A DNA stretch of 58,079 bases from Bacteroidia bacterium. GTDB taxonomy: Bacteria > Bacteroidota > Bacteroidia > Bacteroidales > GWF2-35-48. The position numbers were made by a program, and so were the translations under genes. The notes beneath the pieces were generated by a model that was not told where the DNA came from, made no database searches, and saw only the letters and a program-made list of their open reading frames with translations. Location of the stretch: assembly GCA_016212695.1 (NCBI GenBank), contig JACREX010000117.1:1-58079 (forward strand). Reading direction: 5' to 3'. The number at the start of each line of letters is the position of its first letter. Position 1 is the first letter of the stretch. Of the stretch, positions 34,933 through 45,599 are shown one piece after another.

Positions 34933-36960
34933 TGAATTAGCACCTTGTGGATTATTAGCAGGGCTGTTTTTATAGTATTTTTCATCATACCAATCGCTGC
35001 ACCATTCCCAAACATTGCCGGTCATATCAAAAATTCCCAGTTCATTTGCCTGCTTTTGACCAACAGAATGAGTTTTACTACTACTATTATCTGTAAACCA
35101 AGCTACATCACCTAAACTGTTGCCACCAGAATATTTATAACCTTTGCTCTTGCTACCACCGCGAGCAGCATATTCCCATTGGGCTTCGGTAGGCAACGTG
35201 TATGTTTTGCCTGTTTTTGTATTTAGTATCTGTAAAAATTCTTGAATGTCGTTCCAACTCACAGTCTCTACAGGGCAATTGTCACAATTTTTAAAATAAG
35301 ATGGCTTGGTGCCCATTACCTGCTCCCATTGCTTTTGAGTAACCTCATATTTGCCAATATAATAATTACTTAAAGTTACTTTATGCGTTGGATTTTCATC
35401 AGTACTGCAATCGCTTTGTTCAGAGGTGCAGCCCATTGTAAAGCTGCCGCCTTCTACGGCTACCATTTCGAGATTTAAGCCGGAGGTGGTTTCAGTGTAG
35501 TTTCCAAACTCCGATACATTATATATATAGTTGGTTTTTCCGCCTTGTGTAATGTTTATGGTTTCTTCCACTGTTTTTTTGCCGTTTATGAGTTTTATTT
35601 TATGCGAACCATAGCTTAGTGTGGCATTATATGGGGTGCCACCGGCTTTAGCGCCGTCTATATATATTTCTGCACCGCTTGGGGAACTTGTTATGTTAAT
35701 GTTTTCGCCTGCAGGCAGGGTTTCGCTTATGTCTGTGGTTTTGCCTTCGGTTACAGTTATTGTTTTTGTAACTGTGCCAAAGCCCTGTTTTTCGAGCTTC
35801 AGAGTGTAGTCGCCAATTAAAAGTTTTTTTAAAGTAAGAGGGGTTGTGCCTTTGCGTTCGTTATCAATATAAACTGTTGCATCTATGGGATTGCTTACTA
35901 TGTCTAAATTACCGAGTTTTGGCTGGAGGAGCAAGTTTATTATTTCTTCTTTACCGGCTTCAATTTCCTTATCTTTTTTATCGGGATAGTGTTTGTCTTT
36001 TTTCCCTTCAAAAGAATGTACACCAGCGAGTATTCTCCCCTTGTAATTACCAGTAGCGGTTTTGCTACCATCAATATAAATATCTGCTTCGGGTTGCGTG
36101 CTAATAGTGAGGTTTGCAAAATTAGGAGAAAGCGAAACAGTTTCTTCTGTGGTTTTGCCATCTGTAATTGTAAACTCTATACTTTTTGGTTGGTACATTT
36201 CTTTCTTTACAGTTACTTTATGCTTTCCACTTTTTAACTTATCGCTGGTGTAAGGCGTTTTTCCGCTTACTTCGTTATCGTCAATTAAAACGGTTGCGCC
36301 ATTTTCGGGCGTGGTATTTATTTTCACAAAACCAAAGGCCGGCTTTAAATCAAGACTGATTTCTTTTTTACCGCCGGGTTCGTCGCCTGTGATTTCGACG
36401 GCGCCGGCTTCGTTGTGATACATGGCCTTTTCGAGGCGGTAGGTATATTTGCCGGGTGTTAGTTTAACAGGTAAAGGGGTTACACCTTTCAGCACATCGT
36501 TGATATAAATGTCTGCTCCTTCGGGCACGCTTTTAAAAGTGAGCCAGGTAGTTTTTATTTCTTCTTCTTCAACAATGGTTTTAACTTTTCCGGTAGTGAG
36601 CACCATTTCATAAACTGTGGCTTTTTCAATACGTTCAGGGTAGTTGTAATCGCGCAATTGACCAAGTTTGCTGTGTCTGATAGTTAATCGCTTTGCGCCA
36701 TAAGGAACATAAAGCCAAAATTCGCTTGTTTTTTTTACCATTTCAACAATGCCCAACTGGTCGCCATCACATTCAAACCCAGTTTCAGTAGTTACTACTT
36801 TAATGATTGCGCACACATCGCCGTTTTGGTCTTTCTTAGGAAAAGTAGAACGGGCATCGAGGTCGTTTGCTAAAACCCTGAATGATTTTACGGAGATGTT
36901 CTGGGCAAAAACGGGTACTGAAAAAAATGCAAGCGCCAAAAAGAAAAAAATAATTTTCAT
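34801..36960 (-). CDS. Secreted protein with five PEGA-like repeats and a C-terminal FGE-sulfatase/C-type-lectin domain; candidate DGR target (ORF extends to 36981, start probably ATG 36960)
   Basis: Signal peptide MKIIFFFLALAFFSVPVFAQ; VPEGADIYINDVLKGVTPLPVKLTPGKYTYRLEK-type repeats; GGSFTMGCTSEQ...YYIGKYEVTQKQWEQVMG...YTLPTEAQWEYAARGG...GNVWEWCSDWY...VYRGGSW. Confidence 0.93.
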   Translation of the reverse strand: MKIIFFFLALAFFSVPVFAQNISVKSFRVLANDLDARSTFPKKDQNGDVCAIIKVVTTETGFECDGDQLGIVEMVKKTSEFWLYVPYGAKRLTIRHSKLGQLRDYNYPERIEKATVYEMVLTTGKVKTIVEEEEIKTTWLTFKSVPEGADIYINDVLKGVTPLPVKLTPGKYTYRLEKAMYHNEAGAVEITGDEPGGKKEISLDLKPAFGFVKINTTPENGATVLIDDNEVSGKTPYTSDKLKSGKHKVTVKKEMYQPKSIEFTITDGKTTEETVSLSPNFANLTISTQPEADIYIDGSKTATGNYKGRILAGVHSFEGKKDKHYPDKKDKEIEAGKEEIINLLLQPKLGNLDIVSNPIDATVYIDNERKGTTPLTLKKLLIGDYTLKLEKQGFGTVTKTITVTEGKTTDISETLPAGENINITSSPSGAEIYIDGAKAGGTPYNATLSYGSHKIKLINGKKTVEETINITQGGKTNYIYNVSEFGNYTETTSGLNLEMVAVEGGSFTMGCTSEQSDCSTDENPTHKVTLSNYYIGKYEVTQKQWEQVMGTKPSYFKNCDNCPVETVSWNDIQEFLQILNTKTGKTYTLPTEAQWEYAARGGSKSKGYKYSGGNSLGDVAWFTDNSSSKTHSVGQKQANELGIFDMTGNVWEWCSDWYDEKYYKNSPANNPQGANSGSLRVYRGGSWGSEARNCRVAYRFNPFPVYRTYFIGLRLAFVP

Positions 36961-36967
36961 TGATTTT

Positions 36968-37351
36968 CTATATAGCAGCATTTTTTTGAACGTTTTTCAT
37001 GGTATGATAGAAATTATTGATTAAATTTCCTATCAGGTCGCTGAGATTGATATTTTGCTGAACAATCCACCTCCGAACCTCAGCGTCAATGGGAAATTCA
37101 TCTGCAGATATCCACTGTATTTTTCCTGATTTAATGTCATCATCAGTAATAGCGGGGATATCGCTGTAATCAATATTTTTATCATCATAGAAAACAAGTT
37201 TTTGGGGAACCCTCAAACCATTTTTGTTGAGAAAAGTAACTTCCTTAACAAGAATCTTCTCATTTCTATAATCAATTTCTTTCTGCTCAACTGTTTTGCC
37301 TTCTTTGATTAATCGAATAGCATCCTGCCAATAAATTTTTTTAATTTTCAT
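36968..37351 (-). CDS. Hypothetical protein, no family recognised
   Basis: Intact 127-aa ORF between the two co-oriented secreted-protein genes. Confidence 0.55.
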   Translation of the reverse strand: MKIKKIYWQDAIRLIKEGKTVEQKEIDYRNEKILVKEVTFLNKNGLRVPQKLVFYDDKNIDYSDIPAITDDDIKSGKIQWISADEFPIDAEVRRWIVQQNINLSDLIGNLINNFYHTMKNVQKNAAI

Positions 37352-37385
37352 ACTCTGTTTCTTTTATACAAATGTAAGTTTTTTT

Positions 37386-39161
37386 TTAATTAAAATCGCT
37401 TACCCCATAAATGCTGCCGTCCGGATTTTTTTCGGGCTGCCATGTACGAACATGAATGGAAGGCTTATCAGGGTCGTTGAAATCAATCAAAAGAAATAAA
37501 TAACCGGCATCGCTGTAGTTGGCGGAAACATAGTTTTGTTTGATCTGAATGCCGTATATTTCGCCCCCTTTGCCGGATTTACGTATTTCGTTGTCTTCAA
37601 ATTTCAGATTAATATATTCAGTTGATTTAAAAGCAAATTTAAGATTTTTGATATACTCCTGCTTGGTGTAGCGGTTGTATTTTACAATTTTATTGTCTTT
37701 ATATTTGTTCATTTCATTAGGCTGCACTTTTAACAAAGAACCGATAATAATAAGTGCATCATCGGAAAAAATACTTTCGATATAATCAAGTCGTTTCAGA
37801 GCATATGCGGTTTTATAATTTTCCATGAAATTAATTACTAATGCGCGTACTTTTTCAGGCCATGCGGTTTTCACGGCTATATCGGAAATTGCTTTTTCTC
37901 CAAGGGCGAAAGAAAGGCTTGATATTTTTTTTTCCGCATTAAAATTGAGTACAAGGTCTTCAACAAATTGCTTGTTGTTGTTTTTAAAACTAAAGCTCAT
38001 TGGAATTGCTCTGCACATTACCTCATCGCCCTGTTTTAGAAATGATAGTTCTTTATCGGCAAGGATTCTGGCTTTTCCATATTGCACCAATTGTTTGAAC
38101 ATATCAAACCCGGTTTCAGTAAACAAAGGTTTTGCGGATTCATAGTTGCCTGAACGGATTGATTTTTTCAATTCTTCAACACTTTTAAAATAGGGTGTTT
38201 TATCAGCAACAGCCGTAAAAGGTAAATTATATTTTGACCCTTCCACTTTGCTCAGTGTGACTTGTTCTTTTTTGTCAACCGGCTTGGCAATGATATTGCT
38301 GTTGCGAAAAGGCACGGGTTCAATTTTCTGCATCACGTCCTGCAATTCTTTATCAATGGCGGCTTCGCCTTCAAACACATATTCTGTTTTGAGTTTTACT
38401 TCTTTTATATCAGTGTTGGTTCCCGCGAATTCTACAAAGCCCGTACCGTCTTTTGCGCTGATAATGTTAGACCAGTTTTTACCGTCCCAATACGTATAAT
38501 CATAGTTAGAAACAGGCGTTCCTTTATAATTGATTTGTAAGATTTGTGTTGAATAACCTTGCTCTTTCTTTAATTCACCCAATGACGCAGAAACACCGGC
38601 AAAAATATTATTGATTTGAGCGGGCAGCCATGTAGCCATTAATTCACCGCCTGTATATTTTATGGTGTTGCCGTCAGGATGGCTTTTTAGTAAGGTCAAA
38701 GCCCAATAATAATATTTAAGAGCATCGGCAATCTGAAATTCATTCAAAGCCTGCCCGGCATTTTTAGCAAATTCAATGATTTTATTTTTTCGTTCGGTAA
38801 ATATTTTATCAAGTTCGGAACGTTTGATATATCTGAAAACTTTAGCGTCGGGTTCTTCTCCTGTAACAATACGTTCGGTGTTTTTTAATGTGGCGGCAGA
38901 GTAAGTTTTTATAACTGAGTTGAATTTTTCTTTGTATTCGTTGCCGGTTTCTTCTTTCAATAATTCAAAGCGGCTTTCCACCTGTGTTGAAATCTGATTA
39001 ATGAGCATGGACAAGGCATCGTTATCGGCTTTCTTTAAAGTTGTTCCCGAACCTTCGCCCCAGAAATAATTTTTTTGGTCGGCTTTTACTTCCTGAATGG
39101 TCTGCGAAAAAGCAGAATTATTCAATAATAAGATTGAAAATGCGATAAGTAATAGTTTCAT
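37386..39161 (-). CDS. Secreted LPP20-like-domain protein
   Basis: Signal peptide MKLLLIAFSILLLNNSAFSQ; YFWGEGSGTTLKKADNDALSMLINQISTQVES resembles LPP20. Confidence 0.65.
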   Translation of the reverse strand: MKLLLIAFSILLLNNSAFSQTIQEVKADQKNYFWGEGSGTTLKKADNDALSMLINQISTQVESRFELLKEETGNEYKEKFNSVIKTYSAATLKNTERIVTGEEPDAKVFRYIKRSELDKIFTERKNKIIEFAKNAGQALNEFQIADALKYYYWALTLLKSHPDGNTIKYTGGELMATWLPAQINNIFAGVSASLGELKKEQGYSTQILQINYKGTPVSNYDYTYWDGKNWSNIISAKDGTGFVEFAGTNTDIKEVKLKTEYVFEGEAAIDKELQDVMQKIEPVPFRNSNIIAKPVDKKEQVTLSKVEGSKYNLPFTAVADKTPYFKSVEELKKSIRSGNYESAKPLFTETGFDMFKQLVQYGKARILADKELSFLKQGDEVMCRAIPMSFSFKNNNKQFVEDLVLNFNAEKKISSLSFALGEKAISDIAVKTAWPEKVRALVINFMENYKTAYALKRLDYIESIFSDDALIIIGSLLKVQPNEMNKYKDNKIVKYNRYTKQEYIKNLKFAFKSTEYINLKFEDNEIRKSGKGGEIYGIQIKQNYVSANYSDAGYLFLLIDFNDPDKPSIHVRTWQPEKNPDGSIYGVSDFN

Positions 39162-39300
39162 TTGAAATCAAATTAATTTTGAAAACAAAAATAAAACATT
39201 TTTTCAAAATAAATCAATAGTTACAAATAGAATCATTTTATCATGGTATTAATCATTGTACAAATTTCATGAGCGATTAATGCTATCGCTAAAACTTTTT

Positions 39301-39308
39301 TATCTTTG
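39301..39308 (+). promoter_or_regulatory. Bacteroidota -7 box TATCTTTG
   Basis: TAnnTTTG, 18 nt before tyrS start. Confidence 0.55.
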
Positions 39309-39325
39309 CAAAAATCCTAATAACT

Positions 39326-40603
39326 ATGAATTTCATTGAAGAAATCAGATGGCGCGGGATGCTCCACGATATGACGCCCGGCACGGAAGAGCAATTAGAA
39401 AAAGAAATGACCTCCGGGTATATCGGTTTTGATCCTACATCGGATTCGCTGCATGTGGGCAGCCTCGCGCAGATTATGACGCTGCTGCATTTTCAGCGCG
39501 CCGGGCATAAGCCCATACCGCTTGTAGGGGGCGCAACGGGAATGGTGGGAGACCCTTCCGGAAAATCACAGGAAAGGAACCTGCTGGATGAAGAAACGCT
39601 TCTGCATAATGTGGAATGCATCAGGCGGCAACTTGCAAAATTTCTTGATTTCAACTGTGGTGCGAACAGTGCGGAGATAGTAAACAATTACGAGTGGACA
39701 AAAGACGTTTTATTTCTGCAATTCATCCGCGATATCGGAAAACATATTTCCATAAATTATATGATGGCAAAAGACTCTGTGCAGTCGCGGCTCGAAACCG
39801 GGCTTTCATTTTGCGAATTCACTTATCAGTTACTTCAGGGTTTTGATTTTTATCACTTATATACACAAAAGAATTGCAAGCTGCAGATGGGCGGCTCCGA
39901 CCAGTGGGGCAACATTGTAACCGGCGCCGAACTCATACGCCGCAAAACCAACGGCGCGGCATTTGCGCTGATTACACAACTCATCACGAAAGCTGACGGA
40001 ACCAAATTCGGAAAAACAGAAGAGGGCAATGTGTGGCTTGATAAAAATAAAACTTCTCCTTACAGATTTTATCAGTTCTGGCTAAACTGTTCCGATGATG
40101 ATTCCAAAAAGTTTATCAGGATATTTACATTATATAACAGGGAGGAAATTGAATCGTTAGAAAAAGAACATGAGCAGGCGCCGCATCTACGCATTTTGCA
40201 GAAAGCGCTTGCAAAAGAAGTAACCATCCGCGTACATTCTGAAGAAGAATATAATGCGGCGGCAGAAGCATCCGAAATCCTTTTTGGAAAAGGCGCTGCA
40301 GAATCGTTAAACAAAATGGATGAGGATACGCTCCTTTCTGTATTTGAAGGAGTGCCCCGGTTTAATATACCCAAAAGCATTATAGAAAACGGAATCCATA
40401 TCACAGAATTATTGGTTGATAAAACGAATATTTTCCCGTCGAAAAACGAATTCCGCAGAACCTTGCAGGGCGGTGGCATCTATATAAATAAAGAATTGAT
40501 CTCGAATGCCGGGCAGGTCATTACGAAATCACACCTGATCAATAATAAATATATCCTGGCGCAGAAAGGAAAGAAAAATTATTTTTTGATAATAGTCGAA
40601 TAA
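39326..40603 (+). CDS. tyrS: Tyrosine--tRNA ligase
   Basis: [79 protein letters not shown]. Confidence 0.97.
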   Translation: MNFIEEIRWRGMLHDMTPGTEEQLEKEMTSGYIGFDPTSDSLHVGSLAQIMTLLHFQRAGHKPIPLVGGATGMVGDPSGKSQERNLLDEETLLHNVECIRRQLAKFLDFNCGANSAEIVNNYEWTKDVLFLQFIRDIGKHISINYMMAKDSVQSRLETGLSFCEFTYQLLQGFDFYHLYTQKNCKLQMGGSDQWGNIVTGAELIRRKTNGAAFALITQLITKADGTKFGKTEEGNVWLDKNKTSPYRFYQFWLNCSDDDSKKFIRIFTLYNREEIESLEKEHEQAPHLRILQKALAKEVTIRVHSEEEYNAAAEASEILFGKGAAESLNKMDEDTLLSVFEGVPRFNIPKSIIENGIHITELLVDKTNIFPSKNEFRRTLQGGGIYINKELISNAGQVITKSHLINNKYILAQKGKKNYFLIIVE

Positions 40604-40986
40604 GACGAAATTTTTCTGATGAAGCAGAAAGATAGTGCCTGTCTATAGACTCTGTTTGGGTTAAAGGTTGTTGGGCTGAGTAATTAGTTTGGGCGTGAGC
40701 CACTTGGTCGCAATGCCACTCATCGTGGTTGATGGGTTATGGTTATTAGCATTAAATCAATGAAAGGGTTCAAAGAGATTCTGTCAGGCCTGTTTATTCT
40801 CCTGCTGTAGCTGAACTGTATATCCTGTTTATCAATCACACCTTTCACAATTGCTCCTTAAAATTAAACTCCTATCATCTGTTTTCTCAATGTTAAAAAA
40901 ATTTAATAAGTATAAATTCCGTTTTTATACTTTCATAACTGTTTATTTTAATTTTACCCTTTTATTAATTTTAAAATTTATGTGAT

Positions 40987-41940
40987 ATGATTCATAACTT
41001 AGCAATTACAGAAACAGGATTTCATTTACCCGGGCAAAAAAGTTTTTATAAAGGGAAAGTTCGCGATGTTTACAATATTGATGATAAATACCTTGTAATG
41101 GTGGTGAGCGACCGCATTTCCGCCTTCGATGTGGTGTTACCCAAAGGCATTCCTTACAAGGGGCAGGTATTAAACCAGATTGCCGCAAAATTCATGGATG
41201 CCACTGCCGACATCGTACGGAACTGGAAAATATCTTCGCCGGATCCGATGGTTACTATAGGACATGTATGCCAGCCTTTTCCTGTAGAAATGATTATCCG
41301 GGGGTATCTTACGGGAAGTTCGTGGAGGACATACAAAGAAGGCAAGCGCGAGATTTGCGGTGTTAAGATACCCGACGGCATAAAAGAGCATGAGCGGTTT
41401 CCTCATCCCATTATCACTCCTACAACAAAAACTGAACAGGGAAAACATGATGAAGATATTTCCAAAGAAGAAATTCTAAGACAGGGTCTGGTATCGCCAC
41501 ACGATTATCTGTTGCTTGAAAAATATACTCAGCAACTCTTTGAAAGAGGGACGCAAATTGCAAAAGAAAAAGGGCTTATCCTTGTTGACACTAAATATGA
41601 ATTCGGAAAAAAAGACGGAGAAATTTACCTGATTGATGAAATCCACACTCCAGATTCATCACGCTATTTTTATCTTGAAGGATATGAAGAACGGCAGTCA
41701 AAAGGAGAACAACAAAGGCAGTTATCCAAAGAATTTGTCAGGGAATGGCTTATGGCTAATGGATTTCAGGGAAAAGAAGGGCAGGCGTTGCCGGAATTAA
41801 CAGATGATTTTGTAACCGGTATTTCTGAAAGATATATTGAATTGTATGAACGGATAACCGGCGAAAAATTTGTAAAAGCGACAACCACAGAGGTTCGCCC
41901 GCGTATTGAACAAAATATTTTGAATTTCCTGAAAAAATAA
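40987..41940 (+). CDS. purC: Phosphoribosylaminoimidazole-succinocarboxamide synthase
   Basis: [58 protein letters not shown]. Confidence 0.96.
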   Translation: MIHNLAITETGFHLPGQKSFYKGKVRDVYNIDDKYLVMVVSDRISAFDVVLPKGIPYKGQVLNQIAAKFMDATADIVRNWKISSPDPMVTIGHVCQPFPVEMIIRGYLTGSSWRTYKEGKREICGVKIPDGIKEHERFPHPIITPTTKTEQGKHDEDISKEEILRQGLVSPHDYLLLEKYTQQLFERGTQIAKEKGLILVDTKYEFGKKDGEIYLIDEIHTPDSSRYFYLEGYEERQSKGEQQRQLSKEFVREWLMANGFQGKEGQALPELTDDFVTGISERYIELYERITGEKFVKATTTEVRPRIEQNILNFLKK

Positions 41941-41943
41941 ATT

Positions 41944-41951
41944 TACTTTTG
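41944..41951 (+). promoter_or_regulatory. Bacteroidota -7 box TACTTTTG
   Basis: TAnnTTTG just upstream of the LptF/G gene. Confidence 0.45.
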
Positions 41952-43517
41952 CCTGTTAAATTCAGCATCGTGAAAAAACTTCACATATTCATTATTAAAT
42001 CCTACACCGGCCCCTTGGTGATGACTTTTTTTATTGCCGTGTTTGTATTGCTGATGCAGTTTCTCTGGAAATACATTGATGAAATTGTCGGAAAAGGATT
42101 GGAATGGTATGTGATTGCCGAATTATTGCTGTATACCTCTCCGACACTCGTTCCCATGGCTTTGCCTCTTGCCATATTGCTTTCTTCGATTATGACGTTT
42201 GGGAATCTCGGAGAAAACTATGAGTTGGTAGCGTTAAAATCATCCGGAATATCGCTGCAGCGGATCATGATGCCCCTGATCGTGGTTTCCGTATTCATAA
42301 GCGTTCTTGCATTCTTCTTCTCGAACAATGTGATGCCGCTGGCAAACCTTAAGGCAAATGCCCTTTTGTATGATGTCCGTAATCAAAGGCCTCAGTTGAC
42401 TATTAAAGAAGGAATTTTTAATAATGATATTGAAGGATATAGTATCAAGGTAGGAAAGAAAGATAACAAAAAAAACATGATGTATGATATTTTGATCTAT
42501 GATCATAAAACCACTATGGGAAACAGAAGAGTAACTGTTGCCAAGTCGGGAACCATGATTCTTACCAAGGATAAACGCTACCTCATTCTGACTTTGTACG
42601 ATGGGTATGCATATGAAGAGCAGATCGAAAGGGAAAAAAAGAAATATGAAAAATCGCTCCCGCACCAGAGAGAAAAATTTGAAGAACAGAAAGCGATGCT
42701 CGAAATGATAGGATTTAATTTTTCCCGTACCGACGAAGGCCTGTTCAGCAATAATTGCCAGATGTTTTCTTTAAAACAACTGAACTATGCTATTGATTCG
42801 CTTAATCAAGCTTTTCATTCCTCTGAAAAAAACCTTGCTGAAAATCTTTTAATTTCTACTTATTTCAGGAAAGAGCAGAGCCTGCGAAATCAACCGAATG
42901 CCGTTTCGAATGTTCTCAGGGGAATTGCCCGCGCCAATGATACGCTACAGATGAAATATATGGAATCTCTTGATACCACAAAGAAATATATTACGGGCGT
43001 TATTAATTTTGACAGCTTGTATGCTGCGATGGATTATCAGAAAAAAATTGCCATGTATGATTATTCTTCAAATCTTGCCCGTGCTGCTAGATCTTATATT
43101 TCCAACACAAAAGAAGAACTCGATTTCAGAATAAAAAATATCAGGAAGCATGAAATTGAATGGCACCGCAAATTCACCTTATCCTTTGCCTGCTTCGTGT
43201 TATTTTTTATCGGGGCGCCGTTGGGCGCTATTATCCGAAAAGGCGGCCTGGGCATGCCTGTTGTCGTTTCCGTCTTTTTCTTTATTATATATTATGTCAT
43301 TTCCATTTCCGGCGAAAAATTTGTACGCGAAGAAATGCTTTCAACATTCCATGGCATGTGGCTTTCTTCTGTAATCCTTATGCCTCTGGGGATTTTTCTC
43401 ACCTACAAAGCAGCGCATGAATCTGTCATTATGAATACCGATACCTATTTTCTTTTTGTTAAAAATATTTTTAAAAAGAAAGTAAAAAAGAATGAAAATA
43501 CTTCAGATAACCAATAA
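41949..43517 (+). CDS. LptF/LptG-family LPS export permease (start probably GTG 41970)
   Basis: FIIKSYTGPLVMTFFIAVFVLLMQFLWKYIDEIVGKG...LVPMALPLAILLSSIMTFGNLGENYELVALKSSGISLQRIM. Confidence 0.93.
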   Translation: MPVKFSIVKKLHIFIIKSYTGPLVMTFFIAVFVLLMQFLWKYIDEIVGKGLEWYVIAELLLYTSPTLVPMALPLAILLSSIMTFGNLGENYELVALKSSGISLQRIMMPLIVVSVFISVLAFFFSNNVMPLANLKANALLYDVRNQRPQLTIKEGIFNNDIEGYSIKVGKKDNKKNMMYDILIYDHKTTMGNRRVTVAKSGTMILTKDKRYLILTLYDGYAYEEQIEREKKKYEKSLPHQREKFEEQKAMLEMIGFNFSRTDEGLFSNNCQMFSLKQLNYAIDSLNQAFHSSEKNLAENLLISTYFRKEQSLRNQPNAVSNVLRGIARANDTLQMKYMESLDTTKKYITGVINFDSLYAAMDYQKKIAMYDYSSNLARAARSYISNTKEELDFRIKNIRKHEIEWHRKFTLSFACFVLFFIGAPLGAIIRKGGLGMPVVVSVFFFIIYYVISISGEKFVREEMLSTFHGMWLSSVILMPLGIFLTYKAAHESVIMNTDTYFLFVKNIFKKKVKKNENTSDNQ

Positions 43518-44706
43518 AGTTCCCTTTCCTGCCCTTGAAGGCGGAAGTATTGCCATGAATGTAATCACGCAGGGCCTCATCAGGTCCGGACATATGGTTA
43601 AGGTACTTGCCATGAACACTCCGAAATATAATGTTGAGACCGACATGCTGCCTGCCGATTATAAAAAATCCACACGCATAGAAACGGTATTTCTTGATAC
43701 CCGTGTGAAACCCGTTGATGCGCTCATGAACCTTTTGTTTTCTAAAGAATCCTATAACATTGCACGATTCATATCAAAAGAATTTGAGACAAAACTTACT
43801 GATATTTTAAAAAAAGAAAAGTTTGATATTATCCAGTTGGAAATGCTTTTCGTTACGCCTTACATAGAGGTTATACGGAAATATTCCGATGCAAAGATCA
43901 TCCTGAGGGCCCATAATGTCGAGCATTTTATCTGGGAACGCATGGCTGCCAACTGCAGAAACCCGTTGAAAAAATTTTACCTGAACATCCTGGCAAAACG
44001 GTTGAAAATTTTCGAAACAGAACAGATCAATAAAGTGGATGGTATAGCTGCCATCTCTCAACAGGATGCAGAATATCTGAAACAGTCGGGCTGCCGCGTT
44101 CCTTTGATTGATATACCGGTGGCTGTTGATAATATCGAGATTGATAAAAGAAATTCAACCATAGAATTTCCAAGTCTTTTTCACCTGGGGTCCATGAACT
44201 GGATGCCAAATATTGAAGGAATACAATGGTTTCTTGATAATGTATGGGAGCGGGTAAACAAGAAATACCCCTATCTGAAATTATACCTGGCCGGAAGGAA
44301 TATGCCGGAATGGATGCTTCAACTTAAACTGCCCAATGTTGTTGTACTGGGAGAAGTGGAAAACGCTTCAGATTTTTTGTTATCGAAGTCAGTGATGATA
44401 GTACCACTGCTATCTGGCAGCGGAATGAGGGTGAAAATTATCGAAGGCCTTACATTCGGGAAAGCTATTATTTCCACTACCATCGGAGCTGAAGGTATAG
44501 AATGCGAACACGGTAAAAATATCCTGATTGCCGATACGCCCGACGAATTTATCCGGATGATCGATGTATGCATCAGCGATGAAAATTTTTGTAAAACACT
44601 TGGAGAAAATGCCAGACAGCTTATCATGGAGAAATACAATAATGCCGTGGTTACTCAAAAATTAGTCGGATTTTACACATCTATTATTGAAACGTATCAT
44701 GGCTGA
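43492..44706 (+). CDS. Glycosyltransferase (GT4-like)
   Basis: NKVPFPALEGGSIAMNVITQGLIRSGHMVKVLAMNT...IVPLLSGSGMRVKIIEGLTFGKAIISTTIGAEGI. Confidence 0.88.
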   Translation: MKILQITNKVPFPALEGGSIAMNVITQGLIRSGHMVKVLAMNTPKYNVETDMLPADYKKSTRIETVFLDTRVKPVDALMNLLFSKESYNIARFISKEFETKLTDILKKEKFDIIQLEMLFVTPYIEVIRKYSDAKIILRAHNVEHFIWERMAANCRNPLKKFYLNILAKRLKIFETEQINKVDGIAAISQQDAEYLKQSGCRVPLIDIPVAVDNIEIDKRNSTIEFPSLFHLGSMNWMPNIEGIQWFLDNVWERVNKKYPYLKLYLAGRNMPEWMLQLKLPNVVVLGEVENASDFLLSKSVMIVPLLSGSGMRVKIIEGLTFGKAIISTTIGAEGIECEHGKNILIADTPDEFIRMIDVCISDENFCKTLGENARQLIMEKYNNAVVTQKLVGFYTSIIETYHG

Positions 44707-45589
44707 GAATCTTAAACTCATAGCGCTGATTTATTTTTTCAGTAATTTATTAATCCCTGTTTTTGCGCAAAAAGCAGATGATGAATTCGTAAAAGAATCC
44801 ATTCAATTGTATGGTTCAAAAGAAGCGGCATTCAATACCTTTATTGACCTGGGCTGGAAAAATATCCTCGACAATAACCCGGAAAATTCAGTAAAAAAGT
44901 TCAACCATGCCTGGTTAATTAACCCGGATCACCCGGATTCTTTTTTTGGATTTGCATTCGTATCACAGCTAAATAATAAAAAAGAAGACCGTGATAAATT
45001 CTTTGAAATGGGGATAAAATCAGACAAAGATCATAAAGGCGCTTTCAAATATTATTTCAGAAGTTCCGATTATTTCGACAAACTGAAAGATACCTTAGCC
45101 GTGATTGAGTCCTTATGCAAAGCAGTGGAACAGGATTCCTCTTCAGTTAATATTTATAAAAAACTTGCATATTATTGTGTTGCAAAAAGCGAGTTTAATA
45201 AAGCGATAAAATATTACACCGGTGCAATCCGGCTAAACCCTGATGATTCCATTATTTATTTCAACAGGGGCGGAGTGTATCAGAAATTAAAAAAACATAA
45301 AGAAGCTGCTGATGATTATACACGCGTCATCGAACATTCTAAGAAGATCAATTACCATGCATATCTTTTCAGGGGTAAATCGCGTTTTGAAAGCAGCGAT
45401 TATGCAAATGCGATCACGGATTTTGAAACCTGCCTGAAATTGAATCCCAAAAATGCTTTACTTTACAGGTTTATCGGATCGGCACGGATGATGCTCAACG
45501 ACGGCTCAGGCGCGTGCGAAGCATGGAAAGCAGGGAAAAAGATGGGCGATAAACAGTCCGAAGAATTGTATAATTCAAAATGCAAATGA
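44687..45589 (+). CDS. TPR-repeat protein, probably exported
   Basis: Hydrophobic N-terminus; NKAIKYYTGAIRLNPDDSIIYFNRGGVYQKLKKHKEAADDYTRVIEH and DYANAITDFETCLKLNPKNALLYRFIG. Confidence 0.82.
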   Translation: MKRIMAENLKLIALIYFFSNLLIPVFAQKADDEFVKESIQLYGSKEAAFNTFIDLGWKNILDNNPENSVKKFNHAWLINPDHPDSFFGFAFVSQLNNKKEDRDKFFEMGIKSDKDHKGAFKYYFRSSDYFDKLKDTLAVIESLCKAVEQDSSSVNIYKKLAYYCVAKSEFNKAIKYYTGAIRLNPDDSIIYFNRGGVYQKLKKHKEAADDYTRVIEHSKKINYHAYLFRGKSRFESSDYANAITDFETCLKLNPKNALLYRFIGSARMMLNDGSGACEAWKAGKKMGDKQSEELYNSKCK

Positions 45590-45599
45590 TTCTTTTACC

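Noticed and set aside
36968-37351. DGR accessory protein (Avd) or antitoxin
   Set aside because: The sequence does not look like the four-helix-bundle Avd family and no toxin partner was recognised; left as hypothetical.
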